Source: Zobellia uliginosa
Lineage (GTDB): Bacteria > Bacteroidota > Bacteroidia > Flavobacteriales > Flavobacteriaceae
Assembly: GCF_900156625.1 (NCBI RefSeq)
Contig: NZ_FTOB01000014.1
Span: forward strand, 1 to 37,605
Direction: 5' to 3'
DNA length: 37,605 nucleotides
Both the position numbers and the translations under genes were made by a program. The notes below the pieces were generated by a model. It saw only the letters and a list, made by a program, of their open reading frames with translations. It did not search any database and was not told the origin of the DNA. Below, in pieces: positions 17,401 to 25,145 of the stretch. Position 1 is the stretch's first letter. Each line of letters starts with the position of its first letter.

Positions 17401-17887
17401 TGGGTTCACCAACTCATTTTCGTATAAAAATTTAAGCCTATCGGTATTTATAAACGGAAGTCAAGGAAATGACATTGCCAATATGAATACTATCGGACTC
17501 TATGCCCAACCTCAAAAACACAATGTGCTGCAAAAGGCCTTTGATGAACGATGGCAGGGGCCGGGAACGGGAAGTACCATTGAAGCTCCCTTGACCAATG
17601 CCGGGGAATGGAAAAACTTTAGTGATAGAAATGTTGAGGACGGTTCTTACTTACGGGTAAAGACCATCAACCTCTCGTATAACTTGCCTATTGACGACCT
17701 CGGGTTACAATGGTTCAGAAGTGCGCAGCTATATATCGCTGCAGATAATTTGATTACCATAACCGACTATTCCGGTTTTGATCCAGAGGTAGATCTGTAC
17801 GCCTCGAGTAACGTTAGTTTCGGGGTCGATAACGGAGCATATCCTTCTTCTAGAAGTTTTAGGATTGGAATGAAATTAGGTTTTTAA
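14432..17887 (+). CDS. SusC/RagA family TonB-dependent transporter with N-terminal STN signalling domain
   Basis: This 1151-residue outer-membrane transporter has an extended start, then a signal peptide (KMKLTTILLIVSLFEIQANSYAQ). An STN domain at about 46-117 (LTLNLENTSIEQVFNEIES, ILALLFDRSDVAYKTRNRQIIL) is the periplasmic module that contacts FecR. Next come a carboxypeptidase-regulatory-like domain at about 143-213 (SGTVSDADGAPLPGAN), a TonB-box-like EEVVVVGYG at 221-229, a plug with IASIEVLKDASATAIYGARG, and a beta-barrel. With the FecR and sigma genes upstream it makes a complete trans-envelope signalling set. susD begins 17 bases after its stop. The other SusC in the window lacks the STN domain. 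The substrate is unknown but the neighbouring sulfatases suggest a sulfated glycan. Confidence 0.96.
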   Translation: MKKIVSWGLPFRYFPKMNLKMKLTTILLIVSLFEIQANSYAQGKKLTLNLENTSIEQVFNEIESISEFRFLYESERIDVDRKVTLHIENKKISEILALLFDRSDVAYKTRNRQIILTRKNPKEKRPPSTSHKVMYNEGPVQFQVSGTVSDADGAPLPGANILEKGSTNGTQSDFDGNFVLNVADENAVLVISYIGFATKEVGLNGQSSVNIGLKEDAAGLEEVVVVGYGTVRKKDLTGSVASVKGSDLEKTPSNTFVQSLQGKASGVDIRAASNAPGGGIRIRVRGTNSINASSQPLYVVDGFPIDNSNTTPEAGGNRASASDPLTSISSSEIASIEVLKDASATAIYGARGANGVVIVTTKRGGQGKAKIDFEYSSTISSVRKKLDLANAEELAILTNEWATNNSQPLIYDGINKPLPEDLGEGTDWQDQIFRSAITNNYNLTVSGGREGTRYLVSGNYMDQDGIIIESNFKRAGLKFNLDQDLGERLKFGMNANITRTINDAVDSDGGGYQNDTPLWNALATTPVIPVKDSEGNYVHNHDETVKVLENPVSIAKTRTDLTYTTRVLSNAFLQYDILRGLSFKANFGADLINSKRNAYTPTTAETQALPNKGIASVGTLQRTNLLAEYTFNYNKSIGDKHRIDAVIGYTYQSNKLESVFSRTDDFFTDLVEFNNLELGSDPRPSKSGATESALLSYLGRVNYVFDDKYIITGSIRRDGSSKFGTGKKWGVFPSGAIAWRLVEEDFIQNLNVFSALKLRGSYGLTGNESIGAYNSLALYAATSQPIIGGVPVVGLAPNRINNPDLKWERTKQTDVGLEMGFFDGHLNLEAGYYVKTTEDLLLSVAIPTQSGYNTSVQNIGKVENRGFEFDLGMNHNFGKLTWNSNFNISFNRNKLLELPEGTDELINGIGRGETAYGSSIAQVGKPLGQFFGYRFDGIWESEEEIIAGGNTVGGVNRVGLPKYRDLNGDGFKQNLDDKEVVGDPNPDFIYGFTNSFSYKNLSLSVFINGSQGNDIANMNTIGLYAQPQKHNVLQKAFDERWQGPGTGSTIEAPLTNAGEWKNFSDRNVEDGSYLRVKTINLSYNLPIDDLGLQWFRSAQLYIAADNLITITDYSGFDPEVDLYASSNVSFGVDNGAYPSSRSFRIGMKLGF

Positions 17888-17904
17888 TATAACAAGAAAA
17901 TATC

Positions 17905-19356
17905 ATGAAAAATATAACATATCTAACAGGTCTGATGATGTCTTTGGCCTTGTGCTTGACATCTTGTGAGGGGGATTTAGAAGAAAACCCGGCCGGAAAC
18001 ATAAGTATTGCAAATTTTTATTCTTCTGAAGATGATGCCGTGGCGGGATTGTACGGCGTGTACAACTCTGTGTATTCATTATACGGCAACACCGCAATTA
18101 ATTATGGGGAGGTAAATGCGGACAATGCGACCGTATCCCCCAATGTATCCGATTTGTTCGAATGGGATGAGTTTACCTATAGTAATGAGGTCACCGAAGG
18201 TTTTTGGAGGTCTGCCTACGACGGTATAAACTTGGCCAATGAGGTGGCATTGTACACGGCCGAAATAGATTTTGATGAAGAAAAAAGAGCGGATATCGTA
18301 TCTGAGGCGAAAGCGCTACGGGCCCTTTTTTATTGGCATTTGGTCAGAACAATGGGAGGTGTGCCCATATACGAGACCCCGACCATTGGGTTCGATGCGG
18401 TAGATACCCCACGTGCTACCGCCGATGAGGTGTATAGTTTGATTACGCGAGATTTGGGCGAGGCCGCTTTGGAATTGCCGGAAACAAGCTTGGCAGGCAG
18501 GTTGAACGCCCATATCGTCAATGCACTGTTGGCGAGGATATATCTTTACAGGAACGATTTCGAAAATGCCTTGGTCCATGCCAAAAGGGTTATCGATTCA
18601 GGGGCCTATGATCTATTTGATGATTATGCCCATATCTTTAAGACGGAGCACAATAATGGTATTGAACATATTTACCAGATACAATATTTAAGTGGCGAAA
18701 GAAACAACCCGATTCCGGGAAGCTTCGGTCCACGTGCACTTCCCGGTCCCTATGGCAATTCCTTTTGGGCCAATACCGTGGTAGGCGGGTCTATTGCCCC
18801 GAGCATCGAATTCACCGATGATAATCCCATCTCATATCGTCGTTCGGTAACCATTGCCGATAGCTATGAACATATCGATGGGGTTACCGGTACCATTACT
18901 ATGGAAGAAGCCTATGGTCCTGGGGTGTATCCTTACTATGTCAGTAAGTTCGATGATCGCGCCAGTGAATTGCAATCGGGAGTTAATTTTAATGTCATCC
19001 GGTTTGCCGATGTATTGTTGATTGCCGCCGAAGCATTAAATGAAGTCGACCCAGCGGATAACAATAAGTATATATGGATCAATAGGGTGAGGAAAAGAGC
19101 TCGAAACGGTGTCGAGACCGATCTTCCTGATTTGGCCGGCTTGTCTCAAGACGATTTTAGAACTGCCGTATTGGAAGAAAGAAGGTTTGAATTGGCATTC
19201 GAAGGACAAAGGGCGTGGGACCTAAAAAGAAGGGGCGAATTTTTGACCGTCATGAGGGCCCAAGGAAAGAATGTGGAAGACTATAAGTTGCTCTTCCCTA
19301 TTCCGAATAATCAAGTGCGATTGAATCCTAACCTAACCCAAAACGAGGGTTGGTAA
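17905..19356 (+). CDS. SusD/RagB family glycan-binding lipoprotein (partner of the STN-SusC)
   Basis: This 483-residue surface lipoprotein has lipidation Cys21 (LCLTSCEGDLEENP), with acidic residues right after the Cys as for surface export. Family blocks seen are the TPR-like EAKALRALFYWHLVRTMGG, the ADEVYSLITRDLGEAALELP segment, VIRFADVLLIAAEALNEV, and the C-terminal LEERRFELAFEGQRAWDLKR followed by LLFPIPNNQVRLNPNLTQNEGW. It is co-transcribed with the SusC 17 bases upstream and would form the lid of that transporter. Length is normal. The ligand is not predictable from sequence. Confidence 0.95.
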   Translation: MKNITYLTGLMMSLALCLTSCEGDLEENPAGNISIANFYSSEDDAVAGLYGVYNSVYSLYGNTAINYGEVNADNATVSPNVSDLFEWDEFTYSNEVTEGFWRSAYDGINLANEVALYTAEIDFDEEKRADIVSEAKALRALFYWHLVRTMGGVPIYETPTIGFDAVDTPRATADEVYSLITRDLGEAALELPETSLAGRLNAHIVNALLARIYLYRNDFENALVHAKRVIDSGAYDLFDDYAHIFKTEHNNGIEHIYQIQYLSGERNNPIPGSFGPRALPGPYGNSFWANTVVGGSIAPSIEFTDDNPISYRRSVTIADSYEHIDGVTGTITMEEAYGPGVYPYYVSKFDDRASELQSGVNFNVIRFADVLLIAAEALNEVDPADNNKYIWINRVRKRARNGVETDLPDLAGLSQDDFRTAVLEERRFELAFEGQRAWDLKRRGEFLTVMRAQGKNVEDYKLLFPIPNNQVRLNPNLTQNEGW

Positions 19357-19417
19357 TTGCGTTGATGTATTGGGCAACAGCATATAAACTAAGTTTCATC
19401 AATTGTTGAGGTATTTT

Positions 19418-19502
19418 GGTCGGAGCGGTTCTTATGTCGCTCTGGCCAACTATTTTCATGTAATCCATAGTTATGGCCGATCTGACGATTTTTGATTTCG
19501 TC
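19418..19502 (+). other. Two hairpins between susD and the first sulfatase
   Basis: Within the 209-base gap, GGTCGGAGCG (19418-19427) pairs with CGCTCTGGCC (19438-19447), ten pairs with two wobbles. A smaller stem GACGA/TCGTC lies at 19484-19502 and is followed after six bases by a run of seven T. Together they could cause partial termination, lowering sulfatase expression relative to susCD. No promoter motif was recognised between them and the sulfatase start. Confidence 0.4.
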
Positions 19503-19565
19503 GAATGGTTTTTTTAAGCTTGGCCCTGAATATTGGGGAACTCTACTCTTAATCAAGAATAAGAC

Positions 19566-21002
19566 ATGAAATCGATTATAAGAGGCCTGTTGGCCATAAG
19601 TATTTTGATCGGGTGTTCCGAAAAACCAAAAAAACAGAAAGTTGCCCCTGTAGCGCAGGAAACCCCGAATATTATTTTGTTAATGGCAGATGATCAAGGT
19701 TGGGGTGATGTGGGCTATAATGGGCACCCCCATTTAAAAACCCCGAATTTAGATGCAATGGCCGCAGAAGGAGCGGTTTTTGAACGATTCTATGCGGCAT
19801 CTGCGGTATGTTCCCCTACACGGGGCAGTGTAATGACGGGAAGGCACCCCTTGCGCTATGGAATTTGCCATGCCAATTGCGGACATATAAAACCAGGGGA
19901 AATTACCTTGGGGGAGATGGTCAAGGGCTTGGGCTACACAACGGGACATTTTGGCAAATGGCATTTAGGTACGCTTACTCGCGATACCATAGAGGCAAAT
20001 AGGGGCGGTAGGCCCAAATTTGATGGGGATTATGCCCCTCCTTGGGACCATGGTTTTGATGTTAGTTTTGTAACCGAGTCCAAAGTGCCTACATGGGATC
20101 CCATGGTTACACCTCCCAAGTCATCGGGCGATGTGAGTGGAGACCTGAAAGAAGGCATGCCTTTCAATACTTCGTACTGGACCGGACCTGGGCAAATAGC
20201 GGTTGATAACCTAGAGGGCGATGACTCTAGGGTCATTATGGATCGGGTGATTCCTTTTATAGAGAAAGCCGTAAAGAACAAGAAGGCGTTTTTAAGTGTT
20301 ATCTGGTTTCATACCCCCCATTTACCGGTATTGGCTGGGGATGAGGAAAGAAAATCGTATGCCGGGCGCTCTGAAGATCAACAACACTATTATGGGGTTA
20401 TATCGGCGATGGACAAGCAAATAGGCCGCTTGAGGAATAGGTTAAGAGACTTGGGTATAGCCGAAAATACCGTACTCTTCTATACAAGTGACAATGGGCC
20501 TGAAGGAAAATCCGTTGCCGGAAGGACCCAAGGGGTGACCAAGGGCCTGAAAGGAAGAAAAAGAAGCCTTTATGAAGGGGGAATACGGGTTCCGGGTATC
20601 ATGGAGTGGACGGGTAGGATCAAGCCCGGCACAAAGGTGGAAGCTCCTTGCTTTACTTCCGATTATTTTCCGACAATCGCCAATATTTTAGGGGTAGACC
20701 TAGAGGAAAATAATAGGCCTTATGACGGGGTAGATATGTTTCCCTTTGTCACTGGGGAACAAAAACGAAGGGTGAAACCATTGGCCTTCGATTTTCAAGG
20801 TCAAGCGGCTTTAATAGATAATGAGTATAAAATATACAGTGATGATAAAGGGAAGAACTTCGCGCTGTATAACCTCCAAAACGATCCGACGGAAAGTATT
20901 GATCTAGCCGGACAACAGCCGGAAAAATTCAATGAAATGCTTGCGTATTGGCATCAATGGAAGACTTCCCAAAAAAGAAGTGCCTTGGGTGAGGACTATT
21001 AA
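19566..21002 (+). CDS. Type I (formylglycine-dependent) sulfatase, lipoprotein
   Basis: This 478-residue alkaline-phosphatase-superfamily sulfatase has a lipoprotein signal with Cys17 (SILIGCSEKP). The signature C-S-P-T-R at 82-86 supplies the Cys converted to formylglycine. Metal ligands are visible as Asp42-Asp43 (LMADDQGWGD) and Asp309-Asn310 (FYTSDNGPEG). Lys131 and His133 in FGKWHLG and His252 in FHTPHLP fill the usual active-site positions. It would hydrolyse sulfate esters on a sugar in the periplasm or at the cell surface. The maturation enzyme is not in this window. It is on the same strand downstream of susCD and 62 bases before a second sulfatase, supporting a sulfated glycan as target. 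Subfamily and regiospecificity cannot be assigned here. Confidence 0.95.
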   Translation: MKSIIRGLLAISILIGCSEKPKKQKVAPVAQETPNIILLMADDQGWGDVGYNGHPHLKTPNLDAMAAEGAVFERFYAASAVCSPTRGSVMTGRHPLRYGICHANCGHIKPGEITLGEMVKGLGYTTGHFGKWHLGTLTRDTIEANRGGRPKFDGDYAPPWDHGFDVSFVTESKVPTWDPMVTPPKSSGDVSGDLKEGMPFNTSYWTGPGQIAVDNLEGDDSRVIMDRVIPFIEKAVKNKKAFLSVIWFHTPHLPVLAGDEERKSYAGRSEDQQHYYGVISAMDKQIGRLRNRLRDLGIAENTVLFYTSDNGPEGKSVAGRTQGVTKGLKGRKRSLYEGGIRVPGIMEWTGRIKPGTKVEAPCFTSDYFPTIANILGVDLEENNRPYDGVDMFPFVTGEQKRRVKPLAFDFQGQAALIDNEYKIYSDDKGKNFALYNLQNDPTESIDLAGQQPEKFNEMLAYWHQWKTSQKRSALGEDY

Positions 21003-21064
21003 TATGTTTTTCCTTTAAAAGGATGCGAATTACTTAGATAATTAAAAATAATAAACCAAAAATC

Positions 21065-22612
21065 ATGTATAGAAGTATAAGCTGTTATTTGCCTTTACTG
21101 GCACTATTGCTATTAGGAGCTTGCAAACCTACTGGGGCCGAAAAGAACAATAAGGAAGACAATAAACCCAATTTTGTTTTTCTGTTTGCCGATGACCAAA
21201 CATTTGAGAGTATAAGGGCCCTTGGTTTCGATGAGGTCCATACCCCTAATTTAGACCGATTGGTAAACGGGGGGACTTCTTTTTCCCATGCCTATAATAT
21301 GGGAGGATGGAACGGTGCGATCTGTGTGGCCTCACGCGCGATGATCATTTCAGGAAGCTATATTTGGAACGCCCAAAAGAAAAGTGCGGCCTGGGCCAAA
21401 GGCGATTCAACGGCATTGAGCCAAACTTGGGGCAAGTTGTTGGAAAAGCAGGGCTATGATACGTATATGACAGGGAAATGGCATGTACAGGCACCGGCGG
21501 CAACCGTTTTTGATGAAGCTCGGCATATCCGTCCCGGGATGCCGGGAGATAAGGGCGGGCAGCTCGGTGCGGCCATTAAAAAATGGAAAAAGGAGTCTGG
21601 TGATATGAAAGACTGGAACGATTATATGCCATTGGGGTATGGTCGCCCAACAGGTCCCGATGATACGGAATGGTCGCCTACCGATACCTTGCAAGGTGGT
21701 TTTTGGGAAGGTGGAAAGCACTGGAGCGAAGTGGTGCGTGACGATGCCCTCTCATTTATAGAGAAGGCAAGGAAAAAAGATAATCCCTTCTTTATGTATT
21801 TGGCCTTTAATGCCACTCATGATCCGAGACAGGCCCCACAGCGTTTTCTAGATATGTACCCTGTGGAAGATATCAAGGTTCCCGATAATTTCATGCCCGA
21901 GTACCCTTGGAAAGATGATATGGGGAATCCACCAAGCCTTAGGGACGAGGCCTTGGCGCCGTACCCGAGAACGGAATATGCGGTGAAGGTACACCGACAG
22001 GAATATTACGCCTTGCTCACCCATATGGATGAACAGATAGGGAAAATACTCGATGCCCTGGAAGCGAGCGGTAAAATGGAGAATACCTATATCTTTTTCG
22101 GGGCGGATCACGGACTTTCAGTGGGACATCACGGATTGATCGGAAAACAAAGTATGTTCGATCATAGCGTACGTATTCCCATGATGGTCGTTGGCCCGGG
22201 AATACCCAAGGGCAAACTTTTGGATCAAGATGTCTATCTTCAGGATATAATGGCCACTACTTTAGACCTGGCCCATGTAGATAAGCCGGAGGCCGTACAA
22301 TTTCACAGCTTTATGGATATCATCGAGGGCGAGCGGCAAGTAAGTCATTACGATGGTATATACGGCGCTTATATCGATGTTCAGCGTATGATTCGTAAAG
22401 ATGGTTTCAAACTTATTGTATATCCGAAAATAGGGAAGGTTCTTTTGTTCGATTTAAAAAACGATCCCAATGAAATGAACGATCTAGCGGACGACAAGAA
22501 CTATTCTAAAAAGGTGGAAGCACTTTTTGCCGATTTGATGGAACTTCAGCGAAAAATGGGAGATCAGCTGTCCTTAACGGAAATATATGCCAAGGTCCAA
22601 AATGGGGCCTAG
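21065..22612 (+). CDS. Type I sulfatase with variant C-x-A-S-R signature, lipoprotein
   Basis: This 515-residue second sulfatase has lipidation Cys20 (LLLLGACKPT). The active-site motif is C-V-A-S-R at 87-91 rather than the standard C-x-P-x-R. C-x-A-x-R sulfatases are known and can still be matured to formylglycine, so it is probably active. Metal ligands include Asp43-Asp44 (FADDQTFES) and an Asp-His pair (FGADHGLSVGHHGL) where the first sulfatase has Asp-Asn. TGKWHVQAP and FNATHDPRQAP match the usual Lys/His active-site segments. The differences indicate a distinct subfamily, so the two sulfatases likely act on different positions of the same glycan. It is probably co-transcribed with the first and ends the locus; the next gene is convergent. 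Confidence 0.93.
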   Translation: MYRSISCYLPLLALLLLGACKPTGAEKNNKEDNKPNFVFLFADDQTFESIRALGFDEVHTPNLDRLVNGGTSFSHAYNMGGWNGAICVASRAMIISGSYIWNAQKKSAAWAKGDSTALSQTWGKLLEKQGYDTYMTGKWHVQAPAATVFDEARHIRPGMPGDKGGQLGAAIKKWKKESGDMKDWNDYMPLGYGRPTGPDDTEWSPTDTLQGGFWEGGKHWSEVVRDDALSFIEKARKKDNPFFMYLAFNATHDPRQAPQRFLDMYPVEDIKVPDNFMPEYPWKDDMGNPPSLRDEALAPYPRTEYAVKVHRQEYYALLTHMDEQIGKILDALEASGKMENTYIFFGADHGLSVGHHGLIGKQSMFDHSVRIPMMVVGPGIPKGKLLDQDVYLQDIMATTLDLAHVDKPEAVQFHSFMDIIEGERQVSHYDGIYGAYIDVQRMIRKDGFKLIVYPKIGKVLLFDLKNDPNEMNDLADDKNYSKKVEALFADLMELQRKMGDQLSLTEIYAKVQNGA

Positions 22613-22703
22613 GTAAATTTTGAGTATTCAATGGGGATCGATCGGGTTGCCTATAAATCATAAATCGGGCAACGGAATTGAAAGCATAGGGTAGAAGAGG
22701 TAT

Positions 22704-23558
22704 TTAAATATTGTACCTCTTGTCGCGGGCCTTGTAAAGTACATTCATTACAAGGCCCGCGATAATTAATAATATCCCGAGCAGACTCCATTGGGTATAT
22801 GTTTCTCCCAACCACATAAATCCGATAAGTCCAGTAAATAGTACTTCTAGGTATTTGAAGGGGGCAACAAGGTTGTTCGAGGCAATTTGAAAGGCTTTGG
22901 TCATATAGAGCTGTCCTATAAATCCACAAACGCCCAAAGTGGCAAAGAATAGCCAGTCGCTTCCTATGGGGGTGTTCCAAGTGGGTATGGCGAGTATGCC
23001 GCCGAAGACCGTTGCGGTAAACATAAAGTAATTGACGATTACAATAGGATGGTCGCCCTTTCCTATTTTACTTATGATAATGTAGACGAGTCCACTCAAT
23101 ATAGCCGCAGCAAACACTAGGGCCAAGCCGGTATTGTCTAAGTGGCTGTCAAGTCCCTTAAGGGTCAAGACCCCCAAAAATGAAATGACAAAGAACAGCC
23201 ATTGTATCGGTTTTATTTTTTCCTTTAAAAGGTAAATGGCAAAGATGGCCGAAAATATAGGAGCCAAATAACGTAGGGAAACGGCCGTGCCTGCCGATAG
23301 GTATTTTAATGACATAAAAAACAATGTCATGGAGCTGGTTCCAACGATGGCCCGTAACACCAAGAGTTTTTTGTTATTCCCTAGGATGGGGACTTTTAAA
23401 CGTTTTAATATGGCCATGGTAAGTAAGAAGGAGCCAAAACCCCTAAAAAGCACAATTTGGTATACGCTATAGTGCTGTAACTGTTTTACCGCTACGTTCA
23501 TTAAGGTGAACGCCAGGGCGCTGATAATCATGTAAAAGAGAACTTTTCTAATGTTCAT
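22704..23558 (-). CDS. EamA/DMT family transporter (about ten membrane segments)
   Basis: This inner-membrane permease of the drug/metabolite transporter superfamily has 284 residues from the ATG at 23556-23558 (MNIRKVLFYM). The open frame extends 18 codons further to a TTG, but that would lie inside the gltD terminator and add a hydrophilic tail, so the ATG is preferred. Two EamA halves are visible, the first ending near FSAIFAIYLLKEKIKPIQW and the second near LEVLFTGLIGFMWLGETYTQW. These are the repeated family motifs. Substrate is unknown; family members export amino acids or other metabolites. It follows the gltD terminator, so it probably has its own promoter. The 3' end contains a perfect 15-base inverted repeat. 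Confidence 0.9.
   Translation of the reverse strand: MNIRKVLFYMIISALAFTLMNVAVKQLQHYSVYQIVLFRGFGSFLLTMAILKRLKVPILGNNKKLLVLRAIVGTSSMTLFFMSLKYLSAGTAVSLRYLAPIFSAIFAIYLLKEKIKPIQWLFFVISFLGVLTLKGLDSHLDNTGLALVFAAAILSGLVYIIISKIGKGDHPIVIVNYFMFTATVFGGILAIPTWNTPIGSDWLFFATLGVCGFIGQLYMTKAFQIASNNLVAPFKYLEVLFTGLIGFMWLGETYTQWSLLGILLIIAGLVMNVLYKARDKRYNI
22723..22762. repeat. Perfect 15-base inverted repeat inside the 3' end of the EamA gene
   Basis: TCGCGGGCCTTGTAA at 22723-22737 is exactly complementary to TTACAAGGCCCGCGA at 22748-22762, with a 10-base loop. It is entirely within codons for the last residues of the transporter. It could end or protect transcripts from either of the convergent genes. There is no adjacent T-run, so classical intrinsic termination is not assured. 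Confidence 0.85.
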
Positions 23559-23599
23559 AATAGGAAAGCGATGAGGCTTTTTACTCTCGCCTCGTGGGT

Positions 23600-23634
23600 A
23601 AAAAAAATCCAACCCAAATTTAATTGGGTTGGAT
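23600..23634 (-). terminator. Intrinsic terminator of the gltBD operon
   Basis: Perfect 11-base arms ATCCAACCCAA (23607-23617) and TTGGGTTGGAT (23624-23634) with a 6-base loop are followed on the minus strand by a run of eight T. It lies about 36 bases after the gltD stop. Its position also argues against the upstream TTG start of the EamA gene. Confidence 0.93.
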
Positions 23635-23669
23635 CGTATAAATTCTAGTTATATAAAACTAACCCTGGG

Positions 23670-25136
23670 TTATACCCTTGGTAAATCACCTTCACCTTTC
23701 AATGGTAAGGCAGATTCGCCCATAAGGTAAGTGTCGACATGGTGAGCTGCTTGACGTCCTTCGGAAATGGCCCAAACGATCAACGATTGGCCACGTCTTT
23801 GGTCGCCCGCTGCAAATACGCCGGGTACATTGGTCATATAGTCTTGTTCGCTGGCCTTGATGTTGGTGCGGGCATCGGCCTCTACGCCCAATTGTTCCGC
23901 TACCGTCATTTCAGAACCGGTGAATCCTAATGCTAAAAGCGCTAATTCACACTTCCATTCTTTCTCGGTGCCTTCAACCTCTTTCAGTACCATAGCTTTT
24001 CCAGGTTCCCTGATCCATTCTACTTCAGAAGTAATAAGTCCTTTTAGGTTGCCATTCCCGTCACCCAAAAATTTCTTGGTCGAGATGCTGAAAAAACGTT
24101 CGGCCCCTTCTTTGTGGGAAGTACTTGTTTTTAAACGCATGGGCCAGAAAGGCCAAGGTTGACCTTCCGGTCTTTCTACCGTGCCCATAGGCATAATCTC
24201 AAAGTTTGATACGGATTTTGCCCCGTGTCTGATCGATGTTCCGATACAGTCGGATCCGGTATCACCACCACCGATAACGATAACGTCTTTTCCAGTGGCC
24301 ATGATTTCGTTTTCGAACTCTTTGACACCATCTACTCTTCTATTGTTTTGTGGAAGGAAATCCATGGCTTGAACCACTCCGTTTAAATCGGAACCTTCTA
24401 TGGGTAGGTTTCTGCGAACCGTAGCCCCGCCCGATAAAACAATGGCGTCAAATTCGTCTTGTAGTTCCGGACCGGTAATATCCTTTCCAACATGGATCCC
24501 GCATTTAAATACGATTCCTTCTTCCTCAAGAACCTTTAATCGTCGGTCGATAACGTTTTTTTCCATTTTAAAATCAGGAATACCGTAACGTAAAAGTCCT
24601 CCTGGTTTTTCATCCCTTTCAAAAACGGTTACCAAATGACCGGCTCTATTCAATTGTTGTGCAGCGGCAAGACCGGCAGGACCGGAACCTACTACGGCAA
24701 CTTTTTTACCGGTTCTTGTAGCAGGGGGTTCGGCAACTATCCATCCTTTTTTAAAGGCCGTTTCCACAATATTTTTTTCAATATTCTCAATGGTTACGGG
24801 GTCTTCATTGATGCCTAGTACACAAGCCTCTTCGCAAGGTGCCGGACAAAGTCTGCCCGTAAATTCGGGGAAATTGTTCGTTGAATGCAAGATCTTGGCG
24901 GCTTTGTCCCACTTGCCACGATACACCGCATCGTTAAAATCGGGAATCAAATTGCCCAATGGGCAACCGCTATGGCAAAAAGGAATGCCGCAGTCCATAC
25001 ATCTGGCTCCTTGTTCTTTAAGTTCGGGTTCCTTTAACGGAAGAGTGAACTCATGATAATTTTTAACGCGTTCTTCAACAGGCGCGTACGATTCTACTTT
25101 TCTATCGAATTCCAAAAATCCTGTAATCTTTCCCAT
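23670..25136 (-). CDS. gltD: Glutamate synthase, small (beta) subunit
   Basis: This 488-residue protein takes electrons from NAD(P)H and passes them via FAD and iron-sulfur centres to the large subunit, which makes two glutamates from glutamine and 2-oxoglutarate. Near the N-terminus are two Cys clusters for [4Fe-4S] binding: C46, C49, C54, C58 (CMDCGIPFCHSGCP) and C97, C101, C105 (CPAPCEEAC). The FAD site GSGPAGLAAAQ is at about 150-160 and the NADPH site is GGGDTGSDC. The C-terminal GVFAAGDQRRGQSLIVWAISEGRQAA segment closes the FAD fold. Length matches GltD. It starts 9 bases after the gltB stop, so the two are one operon. Confidence 0.97.
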   Translation of the reverse strand: MGKITGFLEFDRKVESYAPVEERVKNYHEFTLPLKEPELKEQGARCMDCGIPFCHSGCPLGNLIPDFNDAVYRGKWDKAAKILHSTNNFPEFTGRLCPAPCEEACVLGINEDPVTIENIEKNIVETAFKKGWIVAEPPATRTGKKVAVVGSGPAGLAAAQQLNRAGHLVTVFERDEKPGGLLRYGIPDFKMEKNVIDRRLKVLEEEGIVFKCGIHVGKDITGPELQDEFDAIVLSGGATVRRNLPIEGSDLNGVVQAMDFLPQNNRRVDGVKEFENEIMATGKDVIVIGGGDTGSDCIGTSIRHGAKSVSNFEIMPMGTVERPEGQPWPFWPMRLKTSTSHKEGAERFFSISTKKFLGDGNGNLKGLITSEVEWIREPGKAMVLKEVEGTEKEWKCELALLALGFTGSEMTVAEQLGVEADARTNIKASEQDYMTNVPGVFAAGDQRRGQSLIVWAISEGRQAAHHVDTYLMGESALPLKGEGDLPRV

Positions 25137-25145
25137 TTCTCGACT

